From Acetatifactor sp. (GTDB lineage Bacteria > Bacillota > Clostridia > Lachnospirales > Lachnospiraceae), in contig JAEDDX010000080.1 of assembly GCA_016293615.1 (NCBI GenBank), positions 1 to 9,964 of the forward strand: a DNA stretch of 9,964 bases, written 5' to 3'. Of the stretch, positions 1-7,383 are shown piece by piece. The position numbers and the translations under genes were made by a program. The notes under the pieces are model-generated. The model was not told the origin of the DNA, searched no databases, and saw nothing but the letters and a program-made list of their open reading frames with translations. How positions within the stretch are numbered: position 1 is the stretch's first letter; each line of letters begins with the position of its first letter.

Positions 1-33
1 GAGGCCCTGAAAAACAGAGAATAGCACTCAAGG

Positions 34-83
34 TCAACAGTTTTTGAAAATGTGTTGAATTACTCCGCGTATTTTTGTAAAAT
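34..83 (+). promoter_or_regulatory. Promoter of the GH13 gene with overlapping palindromic operator candidate
   Basis: A sigma-A-type promoter is visible: TTGAAT at 55-60, a 17-nt spacer, and TAAAAT at 78-83, placing the transcription start near 90. Overlapping the -35 box is a 25-bp palindrome at 34-58, with arms TCAACA and TGTTGA and an inner TTTT/AAAA; 10 of 12 symmetric pairs match around the centre at 46. A repressor bound there would block polymerase. Sugar-responsive LacI-type repressors often control such genes, but the palindrome does not fit the CcpA cre consensus, and no regulator gene lies in the window. The promoter call rests on box match and spacing only. Confidence 0.55.
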
Positions 84-116
84 ACTAAGGTGAGAATGCT
101 GATAGGAGATGACAGC

Positions 117-2225
117 ATGTTAGAGAAGCTAAACATCGACAAGATCCGATTGCTTGAGAACAATCGTCAATATATTGCCACGATGCGGCCTGTGTTTAAC
201 AGAAGGGCACTTTTTTCGGATACGACTTCGGAGTATCTGCAGCCTGCGGAGCCGGATTCTTTTGACAGGGTGACCGTGCGCTTCCGCACTGCGAAAAACA
301 ATGTAGAGCTTGTGCTTCTGGTGCGCCGCGGTGAGAAGTATGTGATGAACAAGACCGAGAGTGACAAGCATTTTGATTATTATGAAACGACTTTTCAGCT
401 CGAAGACACGAAGGAGACCTATTACTTCGAGGTGCAGTCCGGCAGGCTGAAGGGTTATTATGATACCAGAGGTCTTGTCCATGAGGTGAATGAGTATTAC
501 AGCTTCGTCATTCTGCCCGGATATAAGACCCCTGACTGGGCAAAGGGTGCCGTTATGTATCAGATTTATGTCGACCGGTTCTGCAACGGCGACCGCTCCA
601 ATGATGTGGAGACCAACGAGTATTGCTATATCAATGCTCCCGTACACAGGGTGGAGGACTGGAACAGATATCCCGCAAGCATGGATGTGCGTGAGTTCTA
701 CGGCGGCGATCTGCAGGGCGTGCTCGACAAGATGGACTATCTGCAGGATCTGGGCGTGGAGGCGATCTACTTTAACCCTCTGTTTGTCTCTCCCTCCAAC
801 CACAAATACGATATTCAGGACTATGACTATATTGACCCGCATTTCGGTAAGATCGTCGATGATTCGGGGGACCTTCTGCCGGAGTGGCAGAGGGAGAACC
901 GCTTCGCGACGAAGTATATCAACCGTGTGACGAACAAGGCAAACCTCGAGGCTTCCAATGAATTGTTCATCAAGGTGGTTGAGGAAGCACACAGAAGAGG
1001 TATGCGCGTCATCATGGACGGCGTCTTCAACCACTGCGGCTCCTTCAACAAATGGATGGACCGTGAGCGCATCTACGAAAATGTACCGGGCTACGAGAAA
1101 GGAGCCTATGTCAGCGCAGACAGCCCCTACCGCAGCTATTTTGACTTTAAGAACCAGGGCTGGCCCTACAACGCCTCCTACGACGGCTGGTGGGGACATG
1201 ACACCCTGCCGAAGCTGAATTACGAAGGCTCCGAGGAGCTGTTCGAATATGTGCTTCGCATTGCGAAGAAATGGGTCTCTCCGCCCTTCAACGCCGACGG
1301 CTGGCGGCTGGATGTGGCAGCAGACCTGGGACACAGCCAGGCCTTCAACCATCATTTCTGGCAGGAATTCCGTAAGGCGGTCAAGGAGGCAAACCCTGAG
1401 GCGATCATCCTGGCGGAGCATTACGGCAATACCAGAGACTGGCTGCAGGGAAATGAATGGGACACCGTGATGAACTATGACGCCTTTATGGAGCCCGTGA
1501 CCTGGTTTTTGACCGGTATGGAGAAGCACAGCGACGATTTCAGAAGGGATATGCTCGGAAATGCCGACTGCTTCTGGGGCGCGATGCGTCATCACAGCGC
1601 GAGCTTCGCGATGCCCGGCTGGCAGGTTGCGATGAACGAGCTTTCCAACCACGACCATTCCAGATTTCTGACCCGTACCAACGGAAGAGTCGGCAGAACC
1701 GATTCCTTAGGCCCGCAGGCAGCGGAACAGGGCGTGAACAAAGCAGTGTTTCGCGAGGCAGTTGTGATGCAGATGACCTGGATGGGTGCGCCCACCATCT
1801 ATTACGGAGACGAAGCCGGACTTTGCGGCTTTACCGACCCGGACAGCAGAAGAACCTATCCCTGGGGGCATGAGGACCATGAGATGATAGATTTCCACAA
1901 GAACATCATCCGCCTCAGAAAGGAGAACGACGAGCTTCGGACCGGCTCCCTGAAATATGTCGATGCCGACTATAATTTCCTGGCTTACGGAAGATTCCAC
2001 AGAAGAGGACAGTGTCTGATCCTGGTGAACAATAACGACCACGAAATCGAGAAGCAGATCTTCGTCTGGGAGCTCGGAACGCCCAAGCACGGTGTGATGA
2101 GAGCGCTCCTTTGGACCGACGCGAACGGTTTTTCAAACGGACAGGAGTTTCAGGTGGTCGGCGGCAGGATCCGGGTCACATTGCCCGCAACCTGTGCGGT
2201 CATTCTGAAATATTATGAGGAGTAA
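117..2225 (+). CDS. GH13 alpha-glucan hydrolase (neopullulanase / cyclomaltodextrinase type, CBM34 + GH13)
   Basis: This is a 702-residue cytoplasmic enzyme predicted to hydrolyse alpha-1,4 (and possibly alpha-1,6) links in imported maltodextrins, cyclodextrins or pullulan fragments. No signal peptide is seen. Residues about 25-135 look like an N-terminal CBM34-type beta domain. The catalytic barrel opens at about 140 with the typical PDWAKGAVMYQIYVDRF stretch. All four GH13 motifs are intact: DGVFNH (301-306), GWRLD with nucleophile D399, the acid/base E434 in ILAEH, and NHD ending at transition-state stabiliser D513. A C-terminal beta domain follows. The start chosen is ATG 117, because AGGAG at 104-108 sits 8 nt upstream; the in-frame GTG at 90 coincides with the predicted transcription start. 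The gene is transcribed alone and ends before a strong terminator. Family assignment is firm; exact substrate (neopullulanase, cyclomaltodextrinase or maltogenic amylase) cannot be read from sequence. Confidence 0.93.
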   Translation: MLEKLNIDKIRLLENNRQYIATMRPVFNRRALFSDTTSEYLQPAEPDSFDRVTVRFRTAKNNVELVLLVRRGEKYVMNKTESDKHFDYYETTFQLEDTKETYYFEVQSGRLKGYYDTRGLVHEVNEYYSFVILPGYKTPDWAKGAVMYQIYVDRFCNGDRSNDVETNEYCYINAPVHRVEDWNRYPASMDVREFYGGDLQGVLDKMDYLQDLGVEAIYFNPLFVSPSNHKYDIQDYDYIDPHFGKIVDDSGDLLPEWQRENRFATKYINRVTNKANLEASNELFIKVVEEAHRRGMRVIMDGVFNHCGSFNKWMDRERIYENVPGYEKGAYVSADSPYRSYFDFKNQGWPYNASYDGWWGHDTLPKLNYEGSEELFEYVLRIAKKWVSPPFNADGWRLDVAADLGHSQAFNHHFWQEFRKAVKEANPEAIILAEHYGNTRDWLQGNEWDTVMNYDAFMEPVTWFLTGMEKHSDDFRRDMLGNADCFWGAMRHHSASFAMPGWQVAMNELSNHDHSRFLTRTNGRVGRTDSLGPQAAEQGVNKAVFREAVVMQMTWMGAPTIYYGDEAGLCGFTDPDSRRTYPWGHEDHEMIDFHKNIIRLRKENDELRTGSLKYVDADYNFLAYGRFHRRGQCLILVNNNDHEIEKQIFVWELGTPKHGVMRALLWTDANGFSNGQEFQVVGGRIRVTLPATCAVILKYYEE

Positions 2226-2236
2226 GTACTTTATTT

Positions 2237-2267
2237 TTGCAAAAAAGATGCATTTTTGTGGTATCAT
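2237..2267 (+). promoter_or_regulatory. Candidate promoter of the sensor operon
   Basis: TTGCAA (2237-2242) and an extended -10 (TG at 2259-2260, then TATCAT at 2262-2267) are separated by 19 nt, longer than ideal. The predicted start (about 2274) falls inside the ascending arm of the following terminator hairpin, so a transcript begun here would lack the outer base pairs of the stem. Two 12-bp perfect palindromes lie in the same stretch: TTTTTGCAAAAA (2234-2245) and GTATCATGATAC (2261-2272). Some promoter is expected here because the next operon lies behind a terminator; this is the best match seen. Confidence 0.4.
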
Positions 2268-2308
2268 GATACTGGCTTTACCTGCGCGTAAGGCCGGTAT
2301 CTTTTTTT
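2268..2308 (+). terminator. Rho-independent terminator after the GH13 gene
   Basis: A 14-bp stem (2268-2281 with 2288-2301) closes with only two U.G wobbles, has a 6-nt loop (CTGCGC), and is followed directly by seven T residues (2302-2308). This is a textbook intrinsic terminator 42 nt after the stop codon of the GH13 gene. Confidence 0.92.
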
Positions 2309-2310
2309 CA

Positions 2311-2385
2311 CGGACGCTTCGCCTGTCACGGGGAGCGACCGGTGGCATGGTTTCCCGATAAGAAACTGCAGGGAGTTAGCGTCCG
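2311..2385 (+). promoter_or_regulatory. Possible structured 5' leader of the sensor operon
   Basis: A perfect 7-bp stem, CGGACGC (2311-2317) with GCGTCCG (2379-2385), encloses two smaller perfect stems: TCGC/GCGA (2319-2322 with 2335-2338) and GTTTC/GAAAC (2350-2354 with 2362-2366). Together they would form a three-way junction between terminator and ribosome binding site. It does not match a riboswitch class I can recall. Chance pairing is possible; only covariation in homologous leaders would establish it. Confidence 0.3.
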
Positions 2386-2453
2386 GTACAGGGATGACTT
2401 TGTGCCGGATTGGTTCAGAGGTATGATTGATGGGACGGGAGGGAGTAAGAAGG

Positions 2454-3569
2454 ATGAAGAAAAGTCTGCTGTTTGTCGGCCTGTTCCTATTCTGTTTCTC
2501 TGCCGCCCTGTTATCACAGGCGAAGGAGCCTTCCGAGCTGGACAGACTCAGAGAAGCCTATCAGGCATACGAGGAAACCTTTGAATCCATTCAGACGACG
2601 GAGGATATCACAAGGTGCGGCTACGAGATCGTGTCGGTGCACAGCTTCCCGATCGTGCTCGAGTCCTTCGGGGAAGAGGAGGTATGGTTTCTGCCGGCAA
2701 TCGAGAAGACCTGCCGCAGAATGGCCGTATTTATCGCAGATGCGGACGGCAGGATCGTGTGTAAGACCAATCAGCTCGAGACCAACCATAAATGGAAGGG
2801 AAAGCTGGAACAGCCGACGAAGGAAATGGTTTCCGTATCCTTTCAGGATCTGAATGCAGACGGGCGTAAGGATATCATTCTGATCACGGACTGTCAGAAT
2901 CAGGAGAGCGGACCGGTCTATAAGGTGGGCGATGTCCTGTTTCAGGGAGACCGTACACTTTACAGAGACTGGCGGGTGTCGGACCGGTTGAACCGCTTCA
3001 GCATGAACAAGAGCGTGGATCTGATCGTTGCCCATGTCAGGGACGGCAGGACGACGGAAGCCCTGTATACCGCGACGACGCTGGACGGTCTTCTCGTGAA
3101 CGGATTTCAGATTGTGGACGAACAGTGCTATTACCGCAGCTTCGAGAAACTGGGGTATCTGAGAGTCGTCCCCGGATATATCCGGATCGCGGAGTACGAT
3201 GTATTCATGATCTATCTTGTCAATGAGCAGGGATATATCGTCTGGAGCTTCCAGCCCATGCAGGGCTATGACAACCTCTACGCCCTCAAGGGGATGGCGT
3301 GCCGGGACCTCGACGGGGACGGTATGAAGGATATCCTGGTGCTCGCGAGATACAGCTATGAGGATTCCAACCACAAGATGATGGTGGACACGAAGTGTAA
3401 TATTTACTATCAGCGGACGGACGGGTTCGCGGAGGAGAAGGATTTTGAGACCTATTATCAGTGTACGGCAGCTGACACAGTGAGCGGGCTGGTGGAGGTC
3501 ATTCGGAAATATTGGGGCTGGGCAGGCACTGAAAATACAAATGTGAATGGGGTGGATAAGAAGAAATGA
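2454..3569 (+). CDS. Exported protein with two FG-GAP/VCBS-like DxDxDG units (putative sensory partner)
   Basis: The product is 371 residues and is not recognised as a named protein. An N-terminal Sec signal (MKKS, then a hydrophobic stretch at about 4-20) ends in S-Q-A, a plausible signal peptidase I site near residue 23; no lipobox cysteine is seen. Two calcium-loop-like motifs, DLNADGRKD (132-140) and DLDGDGMKD (285-293), each follow a strand-rich stretch and run into hydrophobic IILI/ILVL, as in FG-GAP or VCBS propeller blades. The protein thus appears internally duplicated (about 55-148 and 233-300). The ATG at 2454 is preferred over the in-frame ATG at 2427 because GGGAGGGAG (2437-2445) sits 8 nt upstream and the signal peptide begins here. 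The stop overlaps the response regulator start (ATGA), implying translational coupling. A role as an extracytoplasmic sensor or ligand-binding partner of the kinase is inference from position. Confidence 0.85.
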   Translation: MKKSLLFVGLFLFCFSAALLSQAKEPSELDRLREAYQAYEETFESIQTTEDITRCGYEIVSVHSFPIVLESFGEEEVWFLPAIEKTCRRMAVFIADADGRIVCKTNQLETNHKWKGKLEQPTKEMVSVSFQDLNADGRKDIILITDCQNQESGPVYKVGDVLFQGDRTLYRDWRVSDRLNRFSMNKSVDLIVAHVRDGRTTEALYTATTLDGLLVNGFQIVDEQCYYRSFEKLGYLRVVPGYIRIAEYDVFMIYLVNEQGYIVWSFQPMQGYDNLYALKGMACRDLDGDGMKDILVLARYSYEDSNHKMMVDTKCNIYYQRTDGFAEEKDFETYYQCTAADTVSGLVEVIRKYWGWAGTENTNVNGVDKKK

Positions 3570-4219
3570 TAAAGATTTTAATCGTCGATGATGAAAAACC
3601 GATCTGTGATTTGATCGACATTAATCTCTCGGCAGCGGGTTATCATTGCAAGTCCGTACAGGACGGCCTGCAGGCGATTGATTTGATAGAGTCGGAGAAG
3701 TTCGACCTGATACTGTTGGATATCATGCTTCCCGGGGCGGACGGCTATGATATTCTGGAATACATCCGGCCGTTGAAGATACCTGTCATCTTCATCACTG
3801 CAAAGCACGCGGTGAAGGACAAGGTGAAGGGCTTGAAGCTGGGCGCGGAGGATTATCTGGTCAAGCCCTTCGATGTGGTGGAGCTGGTTGCCAGAGTGGA
3901 GGTCGTGCTCAGAAGATACAATAAGACAGAGACCATACTGACGGCAGGCGACGTCGTGGTGGACGAGGATGCGAGAAAGGTAACCAAGGCAGGCAGGCCC
4001 ATCGTTCTGACCAACAAGGAATACGGGCTGCTGGTACTGTTTATCCGCAACAAGAACATCGCCCTGTTTCGCGAGAATCTCTACGAGAAGGTCTGGGGAG
4101 ACGAGTACCTTGCGGACAGCAGGACGCTGGATCTTCATGTGCAGAGGCTGCGCAAAAAGATGGGCTGGGAGAAGAATCTGGTGGCAGTGTACAAGGTAGG
4201 TTATCGACTGGAGATTTGA
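3566..4219 (+). CDS. OmpR/PhoB-family response regulator
   Basis: This 217-residue transcription factor has a complete receiver domain: acidic pocket D8-D9, phosphoacceptor D52 (in LILLDIMLP), T78 and K100. A C-terminal winged-helix DNA-binding domain spans about 125-217 and ends in the typical VxxVYKVGYRLE strand. It would be phosphorylated by the kinase encoded 34 nt downstream. Its start lies within the end of the preceding gene (4-nt overlap) and has only a weak A/G-rich site ahead (GGATAAGAAGAA), so coupled translation is likely. Targets cannot be read from the sequence; autoregulation of this operon is plausible but not shown. Confidence 0.96.
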   Translation: MIKILIVDDEKPICDLIDINLSAAGYHCKSVQDGLQAIDLIESEKFDLILLDIMLPGADGYDILEYIRPLKIPVIFITAKHAVKDKVKGLKLGAEDYLVKPFDVVELVARVEVVLRRYNKTETILTAGDVVVDEDARKVTKAGRPIVLTNKEYGLLVLFIRNKNIALFRENLYEKVWGDEYLADSRTLDLHVQRLRKKMGWEKNLVAVYKVGYRLEI

Positions 4220-4253
4220 CGCGTGACCGCAGGTTGGCGGTGAGAGGATCGGC

Positions 4254-5669
4254 ATGAAATTTATATATAAGATTTTGTTCTGCTCAATCATCATCCTGTC
4301 CCTTGCGCTGGGGCTGAGCGGATATCTACTGGTCAACTCGGTCTTTCAGAGTGCGCTGGAGAGAGAGGTGGAGCAGGCCTTAAATGACAGCACGATTCTG
4401 CGCTTTGCATTTGAGACGGCTGCACTCAATGTGCCTACGAAGTATGACCTGCTGCAGGATGCGGCGGTCAGACAGATCGGCCAGCGAATGGAGAGCGGCA
4501 GCGAGTCCGGCAGAAAGCTTCGCATCAGTGATGAAGGCAAACAGCCCCTGTATCAAAGCGAGGGGTTTGTCGGAAGCGACAGCGTGCTGGAGCAGATTAC
4601 CGAGCAGGCTAAGACCTGGCAGATATTTCCGGACAACGGCAGATACTATGTGCAGACCGGTATCGTGGTCAACGCCCTCGACAGAAACCTGTATCTGGAG
4701 GCGCAGAATGATATTACGGCAGTGTTTGAGGAGCGTGCCAAGGGATTTTCCGTTTACAGAAAAGTCACCCTGTTCATGATTCTTGCCAGCAGCGCCCTGA
4801 TGTTCTTTTTCAGCACCTGGCTGACTAAGCCGATACGCCTTCTGACCCGTGCGACCAGAAGAATGACAATGGGCGATTATTACTATCGCGCAAGGCAGGT
4901 CAGCGATGATGAGCTGGGGCAGCTGACGCAGGATTTTAACAAGATGGCGGCTGAGCTGGAGAGCACGATCGGGGAGCTGAAGGATGAGATCACGGCGAGA
5001 GAGGACTTTATCGGAGCGTTTGCCCACGAGCTGAAAACCCCGCTGACGGCAATCATCGGCTACGCCGACCTGCTCCGCTCCAGAAAGCTGGACGAAGAAA
5101 AACAGTTTCTGTCCGCAAATTATATTTATACCGAAGGCAAGAGATTAGAAAGCATGTCCTTCCGCCTGCTGGATATTATCGTTACCAAGAGAGAGCAGAT
5201 CAATCCCCAGGAGGTTTCCGCAGAAACCCTGTTCGAGTACATGCGCGCAATGTTTCGGGAACGCGTCGGCGACAGACTGTTGATTTCCTTTGATTCCGGC
5301 AAGGTGTGCGCTGAGGTGAATCTGATCAAGTCGGTTCTGTTGAACCTGATCGACAATGCCTTCAAGGCGTCGGGGGAGAACGAGGTCGTGGAGCTGCACG
5401 GCAGGGAGACGCCGCGGGGCTATGAATTCTTGGTCATCGATCATGGAATCGGTATTCCCGAGCAGGAGTTTAAGCGTATCACAGAGGCCTTCTACATGGT
5501 CGACAAATCGCGCTCGAGGAGCAGAAATGGGGCGGGACTCGGACTGGCCCTGTGCGCGGAGATTCTCAGATTACATAACAGTGAACTCAAGATACAAAGT
5601 GAAGTGGGGAAGGGAACCTGCATGAGCTTTATCCTTCCCGACAAAGAAAGTTATGAGGAGATGGACTGA
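4254..5669 (+). CDS. HAMP-domain sensor histidine kinase
   Basis: This is a 471-residue membrane kinase. TM1 lies at about 5-27 and an extracytoplasmic sensor region of about 140 residues at 28-168. TM2 (about 170-190) is followed by HAMP (about 190-243) and HisKA with phospho-accepting H258 in FAHELKTPLT. The HATPase domain has an N box with N368 (NLIDNAF), G1 box DHGIGIP (396-402) and G2 box GAGLGLAL (426-433). All catalytic motifs are intact, so it should be active. The sensor loop does not resemble a PAS or Cache domain I can name. AGAGGA at 4243-4248 supports the ATG at 4254. It is flanked by two outside-facing proteins (2454-3569 and 5675-6505), which suggests that sensing involves accessory proteins. 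Confidence 0.95.
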   Translation: MKFIYKILFCSIIILSLALGLSGYLLVNSVFQSALEREVEQALNDSTILRFAFETAALNVPTKYDLLQDAAVRQIGQRMESGSESGRKLRISDEGKQPLYQSEGFVGSDSVLEQITEQAKTWQIFPDNGRYYVQTGIVVNALDRNLYLEAQNDITAVFEERAKGFSVYRKVTLFMILASSALMFFFSTWLTKPIRLLTRATRRMTMGDYYYRARQVSDDELGQLTQDFNKMAAELESTIGELKDEITAREDFIGAFAHELKTPLTAIIGYADLLRSRKLDEEKQFLSANYIYTEGKRLESMSFRLLDIIVTKREQINPQEVSAETLFEYMRAMFRERVGDRLLISFDSGKVCAEVNLIKSVLLNLIDNAFKASGENEVVELHGRETPRGYEFLVIDHGIGIPEQEFKRITEAFYMVDKSRSRSRNGAGLGLALCAEILRLHNSELKIQSEVGKGTCMSFILPDKESYEEMD

Positions 5670-5674
5670 AACGG

Positions 5675-6505
5675 ATGAAGAAACGAGTCAGTATGATAGC
5701 GGTAATCGTCGCCATCGCCGTGGTCGCTCTGGCAATCTGGGGCCCGGAGGTGCTGGCCGGATATCGGGACAAAGGCGTGATGAACAAGGTCTCCATGCAT
5801 AAGACGGAGGTGGAGGCAGAGGCCTACCGATATTCGCTGACGAACCAGGAAAAACTGTATATCCTTTCCAAATGCTTAAGCAGCCACACACTTCCGGAGA
5901 GCGAGGAAAACAGACTCAGCAGGCTGGAGGCGGAAGATACCGTGAATATGGACCTGACGGGAACCTACGCCATGGTGGTAAATCACAAGGACTCCGACGG
6001 GAAGACCATTCCCGAAAGCGAGGGAATCGCGCTGTGCAGGAAGGCCCTGGAGGATCTGATCCGGCTGGGTATCGTATCCGAATCGGTGAGACTTCCCGAC
6101 GATGCCTCATACTCGGCGGTTTTGTATTCCGCCATCGAGGTCCCGGAGCCCAGAAACAATGTACTGGTGTGGAAGATCTCGCTGAATACGGATGCAAGCA
6201 ACAGAGATCGGACCAACAGGCTTCTGGACGCCTATGTGGACGCCGATACGGGAAAGGTCTACGAATTCTATGTCAGAAGCGATGTGAGCGCCTGGCGGGA
6301 TGTTGTGCCGGATGAACTGGTGGAGAACTGGGCGGAATACATGAGTCTGGGAGAATCCGTGGAATACGAGGGAACCAACCCCCTGTCAGAGACGACGCCG
6401 TATTTTAAAGAATATGTGTTTGACGGGATGGACCAAAATACCACGATTGTCACGGTGGGCTTTTACGAGGGCATCAATGAAATCTTTTTGAAGATTTCAA
6501 GATAG
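5675..6505 (+). CDS. Membrane-anchored protein with PepSY-like motif (putative kinase accessory)
   Basis: The 276-residue product is not recognised as a named protein. One N-terminal transmembrane helix (about 7-28, after MKKR) would anchor a large outside domain. Within it, VWKISL (165-170) followed by AYVDADTGKVYEF (186-198) resembles the last two strands of a PepSY-type domain, which in YpeB and related proteins typically reads W-x-V ... YVDAxTGxV. The start lies only 5 nt past the kinase stop; its likely ribosome site, GAGGAG (5655-5660), lies inside the end of the kinase gene at a rather long 14-nt spacing. By position and topology it recalls YycH/YycI, which restrain WalK, but there is no clear sequence identity to them. 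It is the last gene before a large hairpin. Confidence 0.85.
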   Translation: MKKRVSMIAVIVAIAVVALAIWGPEVLAGYRDKGVMNKVSMHKTEVEAEAYRYSLTNQEKLYILSKCLSSHTLPESEENRLSRLEAEDTVNMDLTGTYAMVVNHKDSDGKTIPESEGIALCRKALEDLIRLGIVSESVRLPDDASYSAVLYSAIEVPEPRNNVLVWKISLNTDASNRDRTNRLLDAYVDADTGKVYEFYVRSDVSAWRDVVPDELVENWAEYMSLGESVEYEGTNPLSETTPYFKEYVFDGMDQNTTIVTVGFYEGINEIFLKISR

Positions 6506-6520
6506 GGAATATAGACATGA

Positions 6521-6587
6521 AAAGGGGCCGGAGATGATAGGATTCCCCTGTCAAGCAGACAGAGGGCATATCATTTCCGGCTCCTTT
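6521..6587. terminator. Long hairpin between convergent operons, probable bidirectional terminator
   Basis: Positions 6521-6539 pair with 6569-6587 over 19 bp; in plus-strand RNA the only imperfections are two G.U wobbles. Inside, 6545-6552 pairs with 6558-6566 around a 5-nt loop with one bulged A, making a rod of nearly the whole 67 nt. It lies 15 nt after the plus-strand stop and just beyond the permease stop (6598) on the minus strand. The T-tract is short on both sides (CTCCTTTG on plus, CCCCTTTTC on minus), so termination may be imperfect, and the stem could also stabilise 3' ends. Confidence 0.75.
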
Positions 6588-6597
6588 GTGTATGAAA

Positions 6598-7383
6598 CTA
6601 ATGAATATCCTTTTTCGAATAAATGACATAGGCGCAAACAATTCCTATGACGCCAAACAGCAGACCGATCAGGACCATTTGGGTATCCAGCCGGCCATCT
6701 GTCAGAATATCGGCTGCCTCGCAATAGCCGAAGGGTGTGACATATTTCAAAAAGTCAACGCTCTCTGTGACATTGGCAATGATGTTAATAAAATACATCA
6801 TGGAAGCGATTCCCAGTCCGATACCGATGGAGCCTCTGCGCAAAAAGGAGGAGATTCCGAAGCAGATCCCTGCGAGCTCCAGCTGCATCAGATAGAAGGC
6901 AAGATGGAGCAGATTGAACTCCTTCCACGGGAGCTCCTCGCCAATCGCAGCGATACAGCAGGCGGAGAGGGCGTAAATCAACAGATTCATGAGTGTAATC
7001 TGAAGCAGCACGGCCACAAGCTTTTCCGTAACCACTCCGGTACGGTTCACAGGATGCGCCAGCAGGAATTCCGCGGTCTTATCCTTCTCCTCCCTGCTCA
7101 GAATGCTGACGGCGCAAAAGGATGCAAAAAAAGCACCTCCGAGTCCGAGTATATTGCCGCATTCAATAGAATAGAAGCCCATCAGGGTACCGAAGCTGAG
7201 CCGGTCCATGCCGAAGGCCGCCGTAAAAGAGCCCATGGAAGAAAAGATATCACTGACCCCTTCCATCTGTTCCTTCATTTCAGGAAAAAGAAAGATACAG
7301 ACTGCGACCAGAAAACCGATGGAGGCAGTCCAGATCAAAAAAGAATTTCGTCCCTGTCTTAGTTCGTGCTTTACGATCGTCAT
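6598..7383 (-). CDS. ABC-2 type transporter permease
   Basis: This 261-residue integral membrane protein has about six hydrophobic helices (approximately 15-34, 76-96, 121-147, 158-180, 184-205 and 236-255). It carries the cytoplasmic RExxxxTAEFLLAHPVNR stretch (about 97-114) common in ABC-2 exporter permeases of the BcrB/NatB kind. Its ATG overlaps the stop of the ATPase gene (ATGA), so the two are translationally coupled and form one transporter. The expected role is export of a small molecule, peptide or drug, or a stress response; the substrate cannot be predicted. It is the last gene of the TetR operon and ends beside the convergent hairpin. Confidence 0.9.
   Translation of the reverse strand: MTIVKHELRQGRNSFLIWTASIGFLVAVCIFLFPEMKEQMEGVSDIFSSMGSFTAAFGMDRLSFGTLMGFYSIECGNILGLGGAFFASFCAVSILSREEKDKTAEFLLAHPVNRTGVVTEKLVAVLLQITLMNLLIYALSACCIAAIGEELPWKEFNLLHLAFYLMQLELAGICFGISSFLRRGSIGIGLGIASMMYFINIIANVTESVDFLKYVTPFGYCEAADILTDGRLDTQMVLIGLLFGVIGIVCAYVIYSKKDIH

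Noticed and set aside
129..1658. A 509-codon open frame on the minus strand opposite the GH13 gene
   Set aside because: It mirrors the codon bias of an unmistakable GH13 gene with all catalytic motifs, has no recognisable domain and no independent ribosome site support.
2326..2346. Resemblance of CACGGGGAGCGACC to a piece of the ZTP (pfl) riboswitch
   Set aside because: The conserved upstream CUGGCG and downstream CCGCCUGGGC elements are missing, and the downstream genes are not folate or purine genes.
2342..2584. An 80-codon plus-strand frame starting in the leader and running into the exported protein gene
   Set aside because: It overlaps the signal peptide region in another frame, has no clear ribosome site and no recognisable family; the leader can be explained as untranslated.
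2514..3374. A 286-codon minus-strand frame opposite the exported protein gene
   Set aside because: The plus strand has a signal peptide, a good ribosome site, calcium-loop motifs and coupling to the response regulator; the antisense frame shows none of these.
6586..7362. A 258-codon plus-strand frame opposite the ABC permease
   Set aside because: Its product is low in hydrophobic structure and rich in Q, H and K, typical of antisense to a membrane protein. The minus-strand permease fits operon spacing and family features.
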